This document shows positions 1-9,344 of a stretch of 64,000 nt of DNA, piece by piece. Under the pieces are notes generated by a model. The model had not been told where the DNA came from. It saw only the letters and a list, made by a program, of their open reading frames with translations, and searched no databases. Position 1 is the stretch's first letter; every line of letters starts with the position of its first letter. Source of the DNA: Methylophaga pinxianii (GTDB lineage: Bacteria > Pseudomonadota > Gammaproteobacteria > Nitrosococcales > Methylophagaceae); the NCBI RefSeq assembly GCF_020447225.1, contig NZ_JAJAEO010000188.1:81433-145432 (forward strand), given 5' to 3'. The position numbers were made by a program, and so were the translations under genes.

Positions 1-188
1 CAAAGTCACTCGCATTAGAAGCCAAGCCAGGCATAATTGATGATATCGATTTGGATAATCGCTCATTTGTGGGTGGCTGGGATTATGAAATTGAAGTGCT
101 TGGCAAAGATGGTAAAGAGTGGGATATCTATATCAATGCTGAGACCGGAGAGGTGCGTAAAGTCAGTCGAGACTGGGACTGGTTTTAA
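1..188 (+). CDS. PepSY-domain protein, C-terminal part only
   Basis: The reading frame enters from the left edge (first full codon at position 3) and ends at TAA 186-188, leaving 61 residues. They contain a glycine/tryptophan-rich strand region and the motif DIYINAETGEV, typical of the end of a PepSY domain (ligand of the form Y-x-V-x-x-x-x-G). PepSY proteins are usually small exported proteins that modulate proteases or sensor kinases. This gene converges on the sensor kinase at 224-1552, whose operon also starts with a PepSY gene. The N-terminus is outside the window, so a signal peptide cannot be judged. Confidence 0.75.
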   Translation, partial: KSLALEAKPGIIDDIDLDNRSFVGGWDYEIEVLGKDGKEWDIYINAETGEVRKVSRDWDWF

Positions 189-199
189 GTAATATTTAT

Positions 200-228
200 A
201 AGGAGCCCGCTAGGGCGGGTTCCTTAAA
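200..228. terminator. bidirectional hairpin terminator between convergent genes
   Basis: The arms AGGAGCCCGC (201-210) and GCGGGTTCCT (215-224) form a 10-bp G+C-rich stem with one G-T pair and a 4-base loop. It lies between the PepSY stop and the sensor-kinase stop, and the right arm touches the kinase stop codon. A and T residues flank both sides, so it could end transcription in either direction. Confidence 0.7.
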
Positions 229-1552
229 CTATTAGTGGCAAACGGATTTCCACTTCCAAACCACCCATTGCCGAGCGACTAAAGAGCATTTCACCGCTAT
301 AACTTTCTACGATGTCAGCCACAATGGCCAGCCCAAGCCCGCTACCGGGTACGGACTCATCCGCTCTGAACCCGCGTTGCACCAATTGCGACTGTTCACT
401 TTCCACACAGCCTTTCCCATCATCCTCAACGACAAAACAACAACAGCTGCGGTTTTGATAAACGTTAATATTGACGCGTTTTCGGCACCATTTGCAGGCA
501 TTTTCCAGCAGATTACCCAACATCTCCAGCAAGTCTTCACGATCGCCAAAAAATAATAAACCGGGTTCAATTTCCCAATCAATAATCGGGGATTTTTCAC
601 GATAAAGTAGTTGGAGTGTCCGACTTAATTCAGCAATCTCATGTTCCAGTTCAACCTTTTGCCCCGGCATGGGTGAGCCTAATAATCGAGCACGTTTGAG
701 TTCTCTCTCGATAATCTGGCCCATGTCGCGACTCACCTGATTTAATGAAACCTGAATCTCCGGCAGATTTTTCAATCCCTCGCGTTCAGCAGTCTGGTTA
801 AGTAGTGTTAAACGGGTTTTCAGGGCATGAGCCAAATTACCGAGTGCAGCACGGGAACGCTGGGTTTTTCGGGTCATGGTATTCAATAAGCGATTCAGCT
901 CTTCAATCATCGGTTGGATTTCTGCCGGTCCTTCAGCATCAATTTTAGCTGTTTCACCTTTACGTAAACGCGAGAGCTGGTTTTGAATTCGTTGTAACGG
1001 TTGTAATGCTTTGCCCACAATTATCCATTGTATAAACAGCAATACAGCGAGGCCAATGGCAGAGACTAATGAGTAAAGCATTTGAAACTGAAAGATATCT
1101 TCATGCAGTTCGCTGATATTCTGTGCGACCATAATGGTAAGGCTGTGATTCTGCTTGTAGTAGCCACGACTCAAGGCAAATAAACGCTCGTCATTGGGTC
1201 CATTCAGAGAAGATTGAAGCATTTGACCACTCGGCATCGGCTCAATATCTAAAGATTCATCCCATAATGATCGGGATTGTCGGCAGGATTGCTCAGTACA
1301 AACAACGAAATAATGTCCCGAGAAAGGACGTTGATACAGACTGCTTAACCGTAAAGAATTGAGTTGAAACGAACCATCCGGATTGATTTCGATACTGGCA
1401 AGCAAACCCTCACTTTCACTTTCCAGCCTTTCCAGCAATTGCGTCTCAGTGACCCGTTCAATGACCAGGGTTATCAAAGCCCATTGCAACAGAATCAACA
1501 GACTCAAGGTAAACGTCAGACCCAGAGACAGTCGGCGTTTAAGTGAAATCAT
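224..1552 (-). CDS. PhoQ-like membrane sensor histidine kinase
   Basis: 442 residues. Two membrane helices (about 10-32 and 158-180) bracket a periplasmic sensor domain of about 125 residues. A HAMP-like linker with the motif LQPLQRIQNQL follows, then a dimerisation/phosphoacceptor region (NLAHALKT, His242). The ATP-binding domain has an N-box LGNLLENACKW and a G-box GSGLGLAIV. It should autophosphorylate on His242 and pass phosphate to the response regulator encoded just upstream. The start overlaps the regulator stop by 4 bp (ATGA), indicating translational coupling. The periplasmic domain has two cysteines (in VCTEQSC) that could form a disulfide. The true signal is unknown; PhoQ-like kinases often sense divalent cations or cationic peptides. 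Confidence 0.9.
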   Translation of the reverse strand: MISLKRRLSLGLTFTLSLLILLQWALITLVIERVTETQLLERLESESEGLLASIEINPDGSFQLNSLRLSSLYQRPFSGHYFVVCTEQSCRQSRSLWDESLDIEPMPSGQMLQSSLNGPNDERLFALSRGYYKQNHSLTIMVAQNISELHEDIFQFQMLYSLVSAIGLAVLLFIQWIIVGKALQPLQRIQNQLSRLRKGETAKIDAEGPAEIQPMIEELNRLLNTMTRKTQRSRAALGNLAHALKTRLTLLNQTAEREGLKNLPEIQVSLNQVSRDMGQIIERELKRARLLGSPMPGQKVELEHEIAELSRTLQLLYREKSPIIDWEIEPGLLFFGDREDLLEMLGNLLENACKWCRKRVNINVYQNRSCCCFVVEDDGKGCVESEQSQLVQRGFRADESVPGSGLGLAIVADIVESYSGEMLFSRSAMGGLEVEIRLPLIV

Positions 1553-2211
1553 GGAGAACCGAAAATATACCCTTGACCACGGCGGGTCTGGATCAGATCT
1601 GTGCCCACTTTCTGACGCAGGCGATTAACATAGACTTCGATGACATTACTGTCGCGGTCGCTATCATATTCATAGACATGCTCTGTCAGTCGACTTTTTG
1701 AAATCACCTGACCTGGGTTCAGCATAAAATAACGTAATAGACGAAATTCTGTTCCGGTCAAAGTAAACAGTGTGCCATTACTTAATTGAACGGATTGAGC
1801 GTCTTCATCCAGTTGTAATCCTGCAACCTGCAATGGGCCGCCACTGGTTCCAGAGCTGCGTTTGAGAACAGCACTTATGCGGGCCAACAACTCTTCGGTT
1901 TGAAAAGGTTTGGCAACGTAATCATCGGCACCTGCTTTAAAGCCCTGGACTTTCTCTTCCCAACTGCCCCTGGCTGTCAGAATCACCACAGGTACATGGT
2001 TATTCCGATTACGCCAATTTTGCAAAACTTCCAGGCCAGAGCGTTTGGGTAATCCCAAATCCAGCACGATTAAATCATAGGGTTCGATATCACCCAGTGC
2101 TTCGGCATCAATACCATCCACGGACAGATCCACGGCATATCCCGCCTGAGAAAGCGCATTCTGCAGCGTTGGTCCCATTTGCACATCATCTTCAACCAGA
2201 AGTAAACGCAT
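1549..2211 (-). CDS. OmpR/PhoP-family response regulator
   Basis: 220 residues. The N-terminal receiver domain has the acidic pair ED at residues 7-9, phosphoacceptor Asp51 in VLDLGLP, the conserved Thr in VILTARG and Lys in DDYVAKPF. A C-terminal winged helix (about 125-218) has the typical NVIEVYVNRLRQKV recognition segment. It is the DNA-binding partner of the kinase at 224-1552. It begins 2 bp after the stop of the PepSY gene, so the operon order is PepSY, regulator, kinase. PhoP/QseB-like by overall pattern; the exact subfamily is not certain. Confidence 0.92.
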   Translation of the reverse strand: MRLLLVEDDVQMGPTLQNALSQAGYAVDLSVDGIDAEALGDIEPYDLIVLDLGLPKRSGLEVLQNWRNRNNHVPVVILTARGSWEEKVQGFKAGADDYVAKPFQTEELLARISAVLKRSSGTSGGPLQVAGLQLDEDAQSVQLSNGTLFTLTGTEFRLLRYFMLNPGQVISKSRLTEHVYEYDSDRDSNVIEVYVNRLRQKVGTDLIQTRRGQGYIFGSP

Positions 2212-2213
2212 GG

Positions 2214-2534
2214 TTAATCGTCCAGCTCCAATTCAAGCAAGTCGCCATGGGTGGCATCAAACTCAAGCTCCCAGACACGGCCTTGCTCATCCAATACCTC
2301 AATCTCGTAAATCAGCATACTATTATCACGCTCTAGTTCCGTATCAATTACTTCACCGTTGCGGTAAGTTTTAGCTGTTTCGATAATAGTTTCCAGGGGT
2401 AGTATCTTGCCTGACTCACGTAATGTCCGGGCTTCAGAATGGCTGACTTCATCGGCCATCACAGGGCTTGTGATTAGTCCTGTGAGCGCTATTAAACCGA
2501 TTAATCGAATTACCGATGAAAATGAACGTTGCAT
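2214..2534 (-). CDS. exported PepSY-domain protein, first gene of the two-component operon
   Basis: 106 residues. A signal peptide (hydrophobic segment LIGLIALTGLITSPVMA, cleavage probably after VMA near residue 27) precedes one PepSY domain. The domain has the core YEIEVLDEQGRVWELEFDA and ends in an acidic tail, LLELELDD. It probably works in the periplasm. Its position 2 bp upstream of the regulator suggests it is either a regulated output or an accessory sensor of the kinase. The partial PepSY protein at 1-188 has the same type of ending. No enzymatic function can be assigned. Confidence 0.8.
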   Translation of the reverse strand: MQRSFSSVIRLIGLIALTGLITSPVMADEVSHSEARTLRESGKILPLETIIETAKTYRNGEVIDTELERDNSMLIYEIEVLDEQGRVWELEFDATHGDLLELELDD

Positions 2535-2631
2535 AATTTTCCTAAAAAAGTCTCTATGGTTCAGCCAGATTAATCCGAATGATAGCGAATCAGGCTTAAT
2601 TTAAGCTGAACTTACCCCAAAAGTTACTTGC

Positions 2632-4212
2632 CTACCCTTGCTGAAAACGTTTAATCATATCGCTCATGTGATGCGATTGCGTTGACAGACTATTGGCAGC
2701 GTTATCCGCTATCTCAGCACCATGAGATACCTGTGATGCGGTTTCGTTCACCTGAACGATATTTCGATTAATATCTTCACTGACACTGCTTTGCTGCTCA
2801 ACAGCCGTCGCTATTTGGGTGTTCAGCTCGTTAATATTACTTACTTCATGCGCAATGGTTTCCAGCGCCGTAATGGAAGCTTTGACGTGAAGCTCACTGG
2901 TTTCACTGGTTTGCTGGCTTTGTTCCATGACATTAACAGCCTGTTTGACCGCGCCGTTAAGTTCACCAATTAAGTCCTGAATTTGCTGGGTAGAAAGCTG
3001 GGTTTTACTCGCCAGTGAGCGAACCTCTTCTGCAACGACAGCAAATCCACGACCATGTTCACCAGCGCGAGCCGCTTCGATCGCCGCGTTGAGGGCTAAC
3101 AGATTGGTTTGATCAGCAATACTGGTAATAACATCGATAATTTGCCCGATGTTCCGTGTGTCTTTATCCAGTTGCGCCACCACGGTGGAAATATTGCCGA
3201 TAGCTGTCCCCAGATCACTTAGCGAGCTAACAGCTTTTGAAGCACTGGAAACGCCATTTTTGGAGAGCTCATCGGTTTCACGGGCTTTGGTGGCAGCATA
3301 AGCGGCATTATTGGCAACCTCCTGAATGCTGGCGGTCATTTCTGTCATTGCCGTGGCGACTTCTCCCATTCTCATGGCTTGCTGTTGTATGGCTGATTGA
3401 ATATCCGCAACTGATTGTGCGCTGTTGTCCGCTTCCTGTTCAATACTGACAGCAGAGTCGCGAATACGGCCAAGCGTTGTGCCCAGCCGGCCTTTTAAAA
3501 ATTCGGCGGTTAACTGAATCTGACCGATTTCATCTGAGCGGCCAGTATAAATTAATGCCATTAACGGGTTATCAATCTCTTCACGTGCTCGAGCTGCTGC
3601 CTTTTTTAACGGAGAAAAAGCCCAGACTGAAAGCCCGAAAAAGATCACAATCGTTATCGTAGCGATCAGGACTAACTCAACTGATGCCACTTGCAAAATC
3701 GCACTCGACACTATCATTGCCATCACAATGGCGAGGATGTGTGCAAATAAAAAACGATAGTGCAGATTTAAGCGGGAAAACCAATTGCCCTCTATAGCTG
3801 ACTGACCATTGTTAATGCGTTTATAAACTCTTTCTGCTCGCTCAACCCGCTCTCTGGTCGGTTTTGTTCTAACCGATTCATAGCCCACCACATCGCCGTT
3901 TTCAATCACTGGACTTACATAACCGTCGACCCAATAGTGATCACCATTTTTAACCCGGTTTTTGATGATGCCCATCCAATGGTGATTGGATTTCATCGAT
4001 TTCCATAAATCATCAAAAGCGGCTGGAGGCATATCGGGATGGCGGATGACATTATGATTTTTATTGAGAAGTTCATCAGCTTCAAAGCCGCTGATTTTCT
4101 GGAATGTATCATTGAAACTGGTGATGATACCTTTGAGGCTGGTAGTTGAAATGATTTCTTCACCATCAGGATAAGGCACTTCATTATTAGTTATTGGAAG
4201 ATTTTTTTTCAT
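2632..4212 (-). CDS. Aer-like PAS-domain methyl-accepting chemotaxis protein
   Basis: 526 residues. The N-terminal PAS domain (about 15-115) has the Aer-type signature [20 protein letters not shown] and [10 protein letters not shown], the pattern of FAD-binding aerotaxis receptors. A hydrophobic membrane hairpin (about 150-200) and a HAMP-like stretch follow, then a long cytoplasmic coiled-coil signalling domain. The hairpin tip [20 protein letters not shown], which docks CheA/CheW, is intact. It has no periplasmic domain, as in Aer, so it probably senses redox or energy state. AAGG lies about 13 bases before the ATG. A sigma-28-type promoter lies upstream (4298-4324). No other chemotaxis gene is nearby. 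Confidence 0.9.
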   Translation of the reverse strand: MKKNLPITNNEVPYPDGEEIISTTSLKGIITSFNDTFQKISGFEADELLNKNHNVIRHPDMPPAAFDDLWKSMKSNHHWMGIIKNRVKNGDHYWVDGYVSPVIENGDVVGYESVRTKPTRERVERAERVYKRINNGQSAIEGNWFSRLNLHYRFLFAHILAIVMAMIVSSAILQVASVELVLIATITIVIFFGLSVWAFSPLKKAAARAREEIDNPLMALIYTGRSDEIGQIQLTAEFLKGRLGTTLGRIRDSAVSIEQEADNSAQSVADIQSAIQQQAMRMGEVATAMTEMTASIQEVANNAAYAATKARETDELSKNGVSSASKAVSSLSDLGTAIGNISTVVAQLDKDTRNIGQIIDVITSIADQTNLLALNAAIEAARAGEHGRGFAVVAEEVRSLASKTQLSTQQIQDLIGELNGAVKQAVNVMEQSQQTSETSELHVKASITALETIAHEVSNINELNTQIATAVEQQSSVSEDINRNIVQVNETASQVSHGAEIADNAANSLSTQSHHMSDMIKRFQQG

Positions 4213-4297
4213 GCTGCTGCCCTTCTATTCCATGCTTTGTTATAGCTTTAATTATGATAATGATGTGGCCGAACTGCTTTGTGAAGCAATCGGCTTT

Positions 4298-4324
4298 GTA
4301 TCGGCATTTCCATCGCTGACTTTA
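4298..4324 (-). promoter_or_regulatory. flagellar sigma-28 (FliA) type promoter for the PAS chemoreceptor
   Basis: Read on the minus strand, TAAAG (4324-4320) is followed by 14 bases and GCCGATAC (4305-4298). The consensus is TAAAGTTT-N11-GCCGATAA, so both boxes and the spacing agree, with only the last base of the -10 box and two bases of the extended -35 box differing. It lies about 85 bases upstream of the chemoreceptor start, giving a leader of roughly 75 bases. Confidence 0.75.
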
Positions 4325-4487
4325 AGTTGAACGGATTTAAATCACGCTTTTTTATAATTTAAATATTTTCAACTTAATTGGTAGAGTAATAGAGAAAAAT
4401 AAAAAATCAGTAATTAGCTGATTCAAAGCAATAATTTTACGTTATGGTAAGGATAATCACCCAAAATATAGTGGAGAAATACCGCCT

Positions 4488-5675
4488 ATGTCTGATTCAA
4501 CTTCCAAAATGACTCATCCGAATTTGAGTGAAACGCGTCGTAGTCAAACACAAACGGTAGCTCCTCCCACGATATTAAGGGAAGCAGCGGATCTGGCCGG
4601 AGTCAGTTTTAATGGTGATAAACCATGGGATATTCAGGTATTTGATTCCAGAACGTATCGTCGCATTCTAATGCAGGGTTCATTAGGTTTCGGTGAGAGC
4701 TATATGGATAATATGTGGGAATGCCATGAACTGGACGAGCTGTTTCATCGCTTACTTAAAGTGAATATCGAAAAGCATCTGGGCAGTGTGGCCAAATTCA
4801 GATTGTATTTTGAGATCCTCAGACAAAACCTGTTCAATCGGCAAACCAGTAAACGCGCTTATGAGGTAGGAAAAAAGCATTACGATACCGGTAACGATAT
4901 TTTCCAGGCGATGCTCGATCCCACCATGAGCTATTCTTGTGGGTATTGGGCCACGGCCGATAATTTGGCTCACGCACAAATTGCTAAATTGGACCTGATC
5001 TGCCGGAAACTGAAGCTCAAACCGGGCGAAAAAGTATTGGAAATAGGTTGTGGCTGGGGCAGTTTTGCTCAGTATGCAGCTGAAAACTACGGGGTTGAAG
5101 TCCACGGTATTACCATCTCTAAAGAGCAGAAAACGCTGGCACAGGAGCGTTGTGCAGGTTTACCAGTCAAGATTGAATTAATGGATTACCGTGATCTCGA
5201 AGGACAGTTTGACAAGATAGTATCTATTGGCATGTTTGAGCATGTCGGGCCCAAAAACTATCCAATTTATTTTGATAGCGCATTGAAATTACTCAAACCG
5301 GAAGGATTATTTCTGCTGCACACGATCGGCATTTATGCCACCTCTCTAAAAGTTGATCCATGGATTGATAAATACATATTTCGTAATGGCAAACTGCCCT
5401 CAGCCGAAGAGCTGGCTGCGGTGTTGAATAATCGTTTTGTCATAGAAGATTGGCATAATTTCGGTACTGATTACGATAAAACGCTGATGGCCTGGTGGGA
5501 AAATTTCGATAAGGCCTGGCCCGATTTATCAAAGCATTATGACGAACGGTTTTACCGCATGTGGAAATACTATCTACACAGTTGTGCTGGTTTCTTTCGA
5601 TCTAAACAAGGCCAGTTGTGGCAGCTGGTGTTAAGTAAGCATGGGCGCGAGGGGGAATATCGTTCTTTACGTTAA
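4488..5675 (+). CDS. cfa: cyclopropane-fatty-acyl-phospholipid synthase
   Basis: 395 residues. It methylenates cis double bonds of membrane phospholipid acyl chains using S-adenosylmethionine, giving cyclopropane fatty acids. An N-terminal lipid-binding part (about 30-120) leads to a Rossmann methyltransferase domain with the SAM motif LEIGCGWGSFA near residue 185. Family motifs YDTGNDIFQAMLDPTMSYSCGY, GITISKEQ and MFEHVG are present and the length is normal. A GGAGA ribosome site precedes the ATG. The downstream catalase and Dps genes suggest a stress/stationary-phase neighbourhood, but the 139-bp gap implies separate transcription. Confidence 0.94.
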   Translation: MSDSTSKMTHPNLSETRRSQTQTVAPPTILREAADLAGVSFNGDKPWDIQVFDSRTYRRILMQGSLGFGESYMDNMWECHELDELFHRLLKVNIEKHLGSVAKFRLYFEILRQNLFNRQTSKRAYEVGKKHYDTGNDIFQAMLDPTMSYSCGYWATADNLAHAQIAKLDLICRKLKLKPGEKVLEIGCGWGSFAQYAAENYGVEVHGITISKEQKTLAQERCAGLPVKIELMDYRDLEGQFDKIVSIGMFEHVGPKNYPIYFDSALKLLKPEGLFLLHTIGIYATSLKVDPWIDKYIFRNGKLPSAEELAAVLNNRFVIEDWHNFGTDYDKTLMAWWENFDKAWPDLSKHYDERFYRMWKYYLHSCAGFFRSKQGQLWQLVLSKHGREGEYRSLR

Positions 5676-5736
5676 TTCTTTATCGCATAATATAATTTAT
5701 CGATATAACCGATTGTTGATATAGGAATTACTTGTT

Positions 5737-5764
5737 TTGCCGATTCGGTAAAGTGACCTATAGT
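5737..5764 (+). promoter_or_regulatory. possible sigma-70 promoter for catalase
   Basis: TTGCCG (5737-5742) and TATAGT (5759-5764) are separated by 16 bases and sit about 50 bp before the catalase start. The match to consensus is fair. No operator for OxyR or another regulator could be recognised by eye. Confidence 0.4.
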
Positions 5765-5814
5765 AGGGACAAACTCATGTAGATGGGTCTTTTATTGCCC
5801 TCAAGGAGGCGAAC

Positions 5815-7272
5815 ATGGCAGATAAACAAAAACTCACAACAATCGGTGGTGCACCGGTAGTAGATAACCAGAACAGTATGACAGCCGGACCTCGTGGACC
5901 GCTACTGATGCAGGATGTCTGGTTTCTTGAAAAAATGGCGCACTTTGATCGAGAAGTCATTCCAGAAAGACGCATGCATGCGAAAGGTTCTGGAGCTTTT
6001 GGCACATTCACGGTTACTCACGATATAACGCAATATACCCGTGCCAAAATTTTTTCTGAAGTGGGTAAGAAGACTGAGCTTTTTGCACGCTTTTCCACCG
6101 TAGCAGGTGAGAGAGGCGCAGCAGATGCCGAGCGTGACATCCGTGGCTTTGCTGTGAAGTTTTACACGGAAGAGGGTAATTGGGACATGGTGGGGAATAA
6201 TACCCCGGTGTTTTTCCTGCGTGATCCACTAAAATTCCCGGATTTGAATCATGCCGTCAAACGTGATCCCCGGACCAACATGCGCAGCGCTCAGAATAAT
6301 TGGGATTTCTGGACCTTGTTACCGGAAGCATTACATCAGGTCACGATTGTAATGAGTGATCGCGGTTTACCGAAAAGTTACCGTCATATGCATGGTTTTG
6401 GCAGTCATACCTACAGTTTTATCAATGCTAATAACGAGCGCTTTTGGGTGAAATTTCACTTCAAATGCATGCAGGGTATTGAAAACCTGACCGATGCAGA
6501 AGCGGCTAAACTTGTCGGCGAAGATCGTGAAAGTCATCAGAAAGATTTGTTAGAAGCAATAGATCATGGTGACTATCCCCGCTGGGAATTGAAAGTTCAG
6601 ATAATGCCGGAAAAAGACGCCGAGACTTATCACATTCATCCATTTGATCTGACGAAAGTCTGGCCGCATAAAGACTATCCGCTGATTGATGTTGGTGTGA
6701 TGGAGCTTAATCGGAATCCCGAAAATTATCATGCAGATGTAGAGCAATCAGCCTTTACTCCCGCTAATGTGGTGCCAGGTATCAGCTTCTCGCCTGACAA
6801 AATGTTGCATGGACGGTTGTTTTCTTATGGTGATGCCCATAGATATAGATTAGGGGTGAACCATCATCAGATACCGGTGAACACGCCACGCTGTCCGTAC
6901 CATAGTTATCATCGTGATGGTGCAATGCGTGTCGATGGCAACTATGGAAGTACCAAAGGCTATGAGCCCAATAGCTACGGCGAATGGCAGGAACAGCCCG
7001 ATTTTAGTGAACCGCCTTTGGCCATAAATGGGGCTGCAGATCATTGGAACTTTCGAGAAGATGATGATGACTACTATTCACAACCCGGCAACCTGTTCCG
7101 TTTAATGACGCCAGAGAAACAGCAATTACTGTTTGAAAATACGGCAAGAGCCATTGACGGAGCAGACGATGAAGTAAAAAAACGTCATATTCGTAATTGT
7201 CTGAAAGCTGATCCGGCTTATGGTAAAGGTGTCGCGGATGCAATTGGTATTTCGCTGAATGATGTGAACTGA
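5815..7272 (+). CDS. katA: monofunctional haem catalase
   Basis: 485 residues, the size of small-subunit (clade 3) catalases. It dismutates hydrogen peroxide to water and oxygen. The distal haem side has [14 protein letters not shown] with the catalytic His, then [16 protein letters not shown] and the Asn region [12 protein letters not shown]. The proximal haem ligand motif [14 protein letters not shown] supplies the Tyr. The start follows a strong AAGGAGG site. Dps is 66 bp downstream in the same direction, so the two are probably co-transcribed as a peroxide/iron defence pair. The gene symbol is by family resemblance. Confidence 0.95.
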   Translation: MADKQKLTTIGGAPVVDNQNSMTAGPRGPLLMQDVWFLEKMAHFDREVIPERRMHAKGSGAFGTFTVTHDITQYTRAKIFSEVGKKTELFARFSTVAGERGAADAERDIRGFAVKFYTEEGNWDMVGNNTPVFFLRDPLKFPDLNHAVKRDPRTNMRSAQNNWDFWTLLPEALHQVTIVMSDRGLPKSYRHMHGFGSHTYSFINANNERFWVKFHFKCMQGIENLTDAEAAKLVGEDRESHQKDLLEAIDHGDYPRWELKVQIMPEKDAETYHIHPFDLTKVWPHKDYPLIDVGVMELNRNPENYHADVEQSAFTPANVVPGISFSPDKMLHGRLFSYGDAHRYRLGVNHHQIPVNTPRCPYHSYHRDGAMRVDGNYGSTKGYEPNSYGEWQEQPDFSEPPLAINGAADHWNFREDDDDYYSQPGNLFRLMTPEKQQLLFENTARAIDGADDEVKKRHIRNCLKADPAYGKGVADAIGISLNDVN

Positions 7273-7337
7273 ACAGATATGGATCATGGTCGCCGTGATG
7301 TCACGGCAGACTTCGAATTTTATCAGGAGGTAAATAT

Positions 7338-7808
7338 ATGAGTTCGATTGATATTGGTATTAATAAAAAAGACAGAGAAAAGGTAGCTGAAGGCCTGAAG
7401 AAACTGCTTGCCGACACCTATACCCTGTATTTGCAGACCCATAACTTCCACTGGAATGTCACGGGTCCGCGTTTCCGTGAATTACATTTAATGTTTGAAG
7501 AACATTATGTTGAACTGGCAACCGCTGTTGATGACATCGCGGAACGAATCAGAACCCTCGGTGTCTCAGCACCAGGTACTTATAAAGCTTTTGCCGAATT
7601 AAGTTCGATCAAGGAAAAGGATGGCGTGCCTGATGCGATGGAAATGACCGAGATTCTGACGCACAACCACGAGTTAGTGGTAAAAACCTGTCGTGAAGTA
7701 TTGAAACTGGCAGAAGCTGCAGATGACGAATCTTCATTGGCGTTGGTATCAGACCGTATGCGGATCCATGAAAAAACCGCCTGGATGTTACGGGCAATGA
7801 CGCAGTAA
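7338..7808 (+). CDS. dps: Dps-family ferritin-like DNA-protecting protein
   Basis: 156 residues of four-helix ferritin-like fold. The Dps ferroxidase signature is clear: [12 protein letters not shown] followed by [27 protein letters not shown], which gives the inter-subunit His, Asp and Glu ligands. Such proteins assemble as 12-mers, oxidise Fe(II) with peroxide and store it. An AGGAGG site precedes the ATG, and a strong terminator follows at 7837-7863. Pairing with catalase fits a role in peroxide stress. The N-terminus is short with few basic residues, so DNA binding itself is not assured. Confidence 0.93.
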   Translation: MSSIDIGINKKDREKVAEGLKKLLADTYTLYLQTHNFHWNVTGPRFRELHLMFEEHYVELATAVDDIAERIRTLGVSAPGTYKAFAELSSIKEKDGVPDAMEMTEILTHNHELVVKTCREVLKLAEAADDESSLALVSDRMRIHEKTAWMLRAMTQ

Positions 7809-7836
7809 CAAGTACTTTTTTCTCTCTCAAATTTTA

Positions 7837-7863
7837 AGACCGCCCACGGGCGGTCTCTTTTTG
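7837..7863 (+). terminator. Rho-independent terminator after dps
   Basis: The arms AGACCGCC (7837-7844) and GGCGGTCT (7849-7856) form a perfect 8-bp stem with a CACG loop and are followed by CTTTTTG. The A/T-rich left flank means it may also stop transcripts arriving from the convergent aldehyde dehydrogenase gene. Confidence 0.88.
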
Positions 7864-7883
7864 TCTGCAATATGACGATTCAT

Positions 7884-9335
7884 TTAAGGAATACTTTTAG
7901 AGGTGAGTACAATCATCTTGTCTATCTGCATATCGTCCATACTATAGGCAATACCACCCGTTCCATGCCCTGAATGTTTCAATCCGGCAAATGGCATCCA
8001 GTCAACCCTGAAAGCGGTATGTTCATTAATCATGACTGCTGAAGCATCCAATCGCTCTGCCACATACATGGCATTATCTATATTCTGACTGTAAACCGAT
8101 GCCTGGAAAGCAAAATCAAGGCTGTTGGCCTGGGCAATAGCCTTATCAATATCCTGATAGGGATAAATGCAGACAACAGGGCCAAAAATTTCGCTTTTGG
8201 AGACTTTGGCATCCGCCGGTGGATCGAACAACACAGTGGCGGAATAACAATTGTTTTCCAATGCTGTCCCGCCGGATAATAATTCTGCACCCTGGTTTAC
8301 GGCTTCCTGTACCCACTCATTCACCCGTGTTACTTCATTTTTACGAATTAAAGGCCCAATTTCGGTTTGATCTGATAAGGGGTCGCCAATCTGCATCTTG
8401 TTACCTGCGGCGGCTAACTTTTCTGCTAATTCACGCGCAATAGAGTGGTGAGCAAAAATACGTTGTACTGAGACACATACCTGACCGGCATGATAGAAGC
8501 TGCCTTTTGCCAGTCCGGGTATTGCGGCCTCAACATCGGCTTTTTCATCAACAATGACGGGTGCCACACCACCGTGTTCCAATGCACATCGAGTGCCTGC
8601 CGCCAGCTTGGAGCGCAAATACCAGCCAACTTTGGCGCTGCCTATAAAACTGACAAATGCCACTTTGGGATCCGTAGCGAGTTGTTCTGCAACTTGATGG
8701 TTTTCTGTTAATAAAGCCTGACACCATTCAGCTGGCAACCCCGCCTGGTGGAAGATCTCGACCAAACGGAAACAAGATAACGGTGTGTTTTCTGCAGGTT
8801 TAACAATGACCGGGCAGCCTGAAGCAATTGCAGGTCCCACCTGATGAGCAATCAGATTTAATGGATGATTAAAAGCGCTGATAGCCACCACCACGCCAAT
8901 CGGCTCTTTATGCAACATGGTCAAACGGTGTTGAGAAGCCGGGTTTATCCCCATTGGAACAGGATGTGAAGTTTGATGGCGTAACGTATCCATACAATGA
9001 CGAATACTGTCGATACAGCGTACCATTTCAACCTTTGAATCCAGTAGAGGTTTTCCGCCTTCTTCCGCTGCACCTTTGGCTAACTCGTCCGCCTGTTGTT
9101 GCATCAACTCCAGCGAGTTTTGCAGAATCGTCAAACGTTGAGTCACCGAAAGCCATTTGCTTCGATCCGTAAATAAAGAATGTGCCGTCTGCAAAGCGGT
9201 TTTCACGGCATCGCTATCAGCTAAATCTACCGTGGCGATAAGTTGATCATTGTACGGGTTGGTCACATCAATCTTAGCCCATTGCTTGGCTTTTACACCG
9301 GGTAAGCTCAGAGCGAAGTGGGGAGCGGTAGACAT
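7884..9335 (-). CDS. NAD(P)-dependent aldehyde dehydrogenase
   Basis: 483 residues, normal for the ALDH superfamily. The catalytic Cys is in HAGQVCVSVQRIF and the general-base Glu in CALEHGGVAPV. The cofactor region shows VVAISAFNHPLNL, VIVKPAENTPLS and FIGSAKVGWYL. The substrate cannot be read from sequence; the pattern fits the succinate-semialdehyde/glyceraldehyde/phosphonoacetaldehyde-type branch. It lies 9 bp downstream of the acetolactate-synthase-like gene on the same strand, so the two form an operon and probably act on one pathway handling 2-oxoacids and aldehydes. Confidence 0.88.
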   Translation of the reverse strand: MSTAPHFALSLPGVKAKQWAKIDVTNPYNDQLIATVDLADSDAVKTALQTAHSLFTDRSKWLSVTQRLTILQNSLELMQQQADELAKGAAEEGGKPLLDSKVEMVRCIDSIRHCMDTLRHQTSHPVPMGINPASQHRLTMLHKEPIGVVVAISAFNHPLNLIAHQVGPAIASGCPVIVKPAENTPLSCFRLVEIFHQAGLPAEWCQALLTENHQVAEQLATDPKVAFVSFIGSAKVGWYLRSKLAAGTRCALEHGGVAPVIVDEKADVEAAIPGLAKGSFYHAGQVCVSVQRIFAHHSIARELAEKLAAAGNKMQIGDPLSDQTEIGPLIRKNEVTRVNEWVQEAVNQGAELLSGGTALENNCYSATVLFDPPADAKVSKSEIFGPVVCIYPYQDIDKAIAQANSLDFAFQASVYSQNIDNAMYVAERLDASAVMINEHTAFRVDWMPFAGLKHSGHGTGGIAYSMDDMQIDKMIVLTSKSIP

Positions 9336-9344
9336 AAGGCTTCC

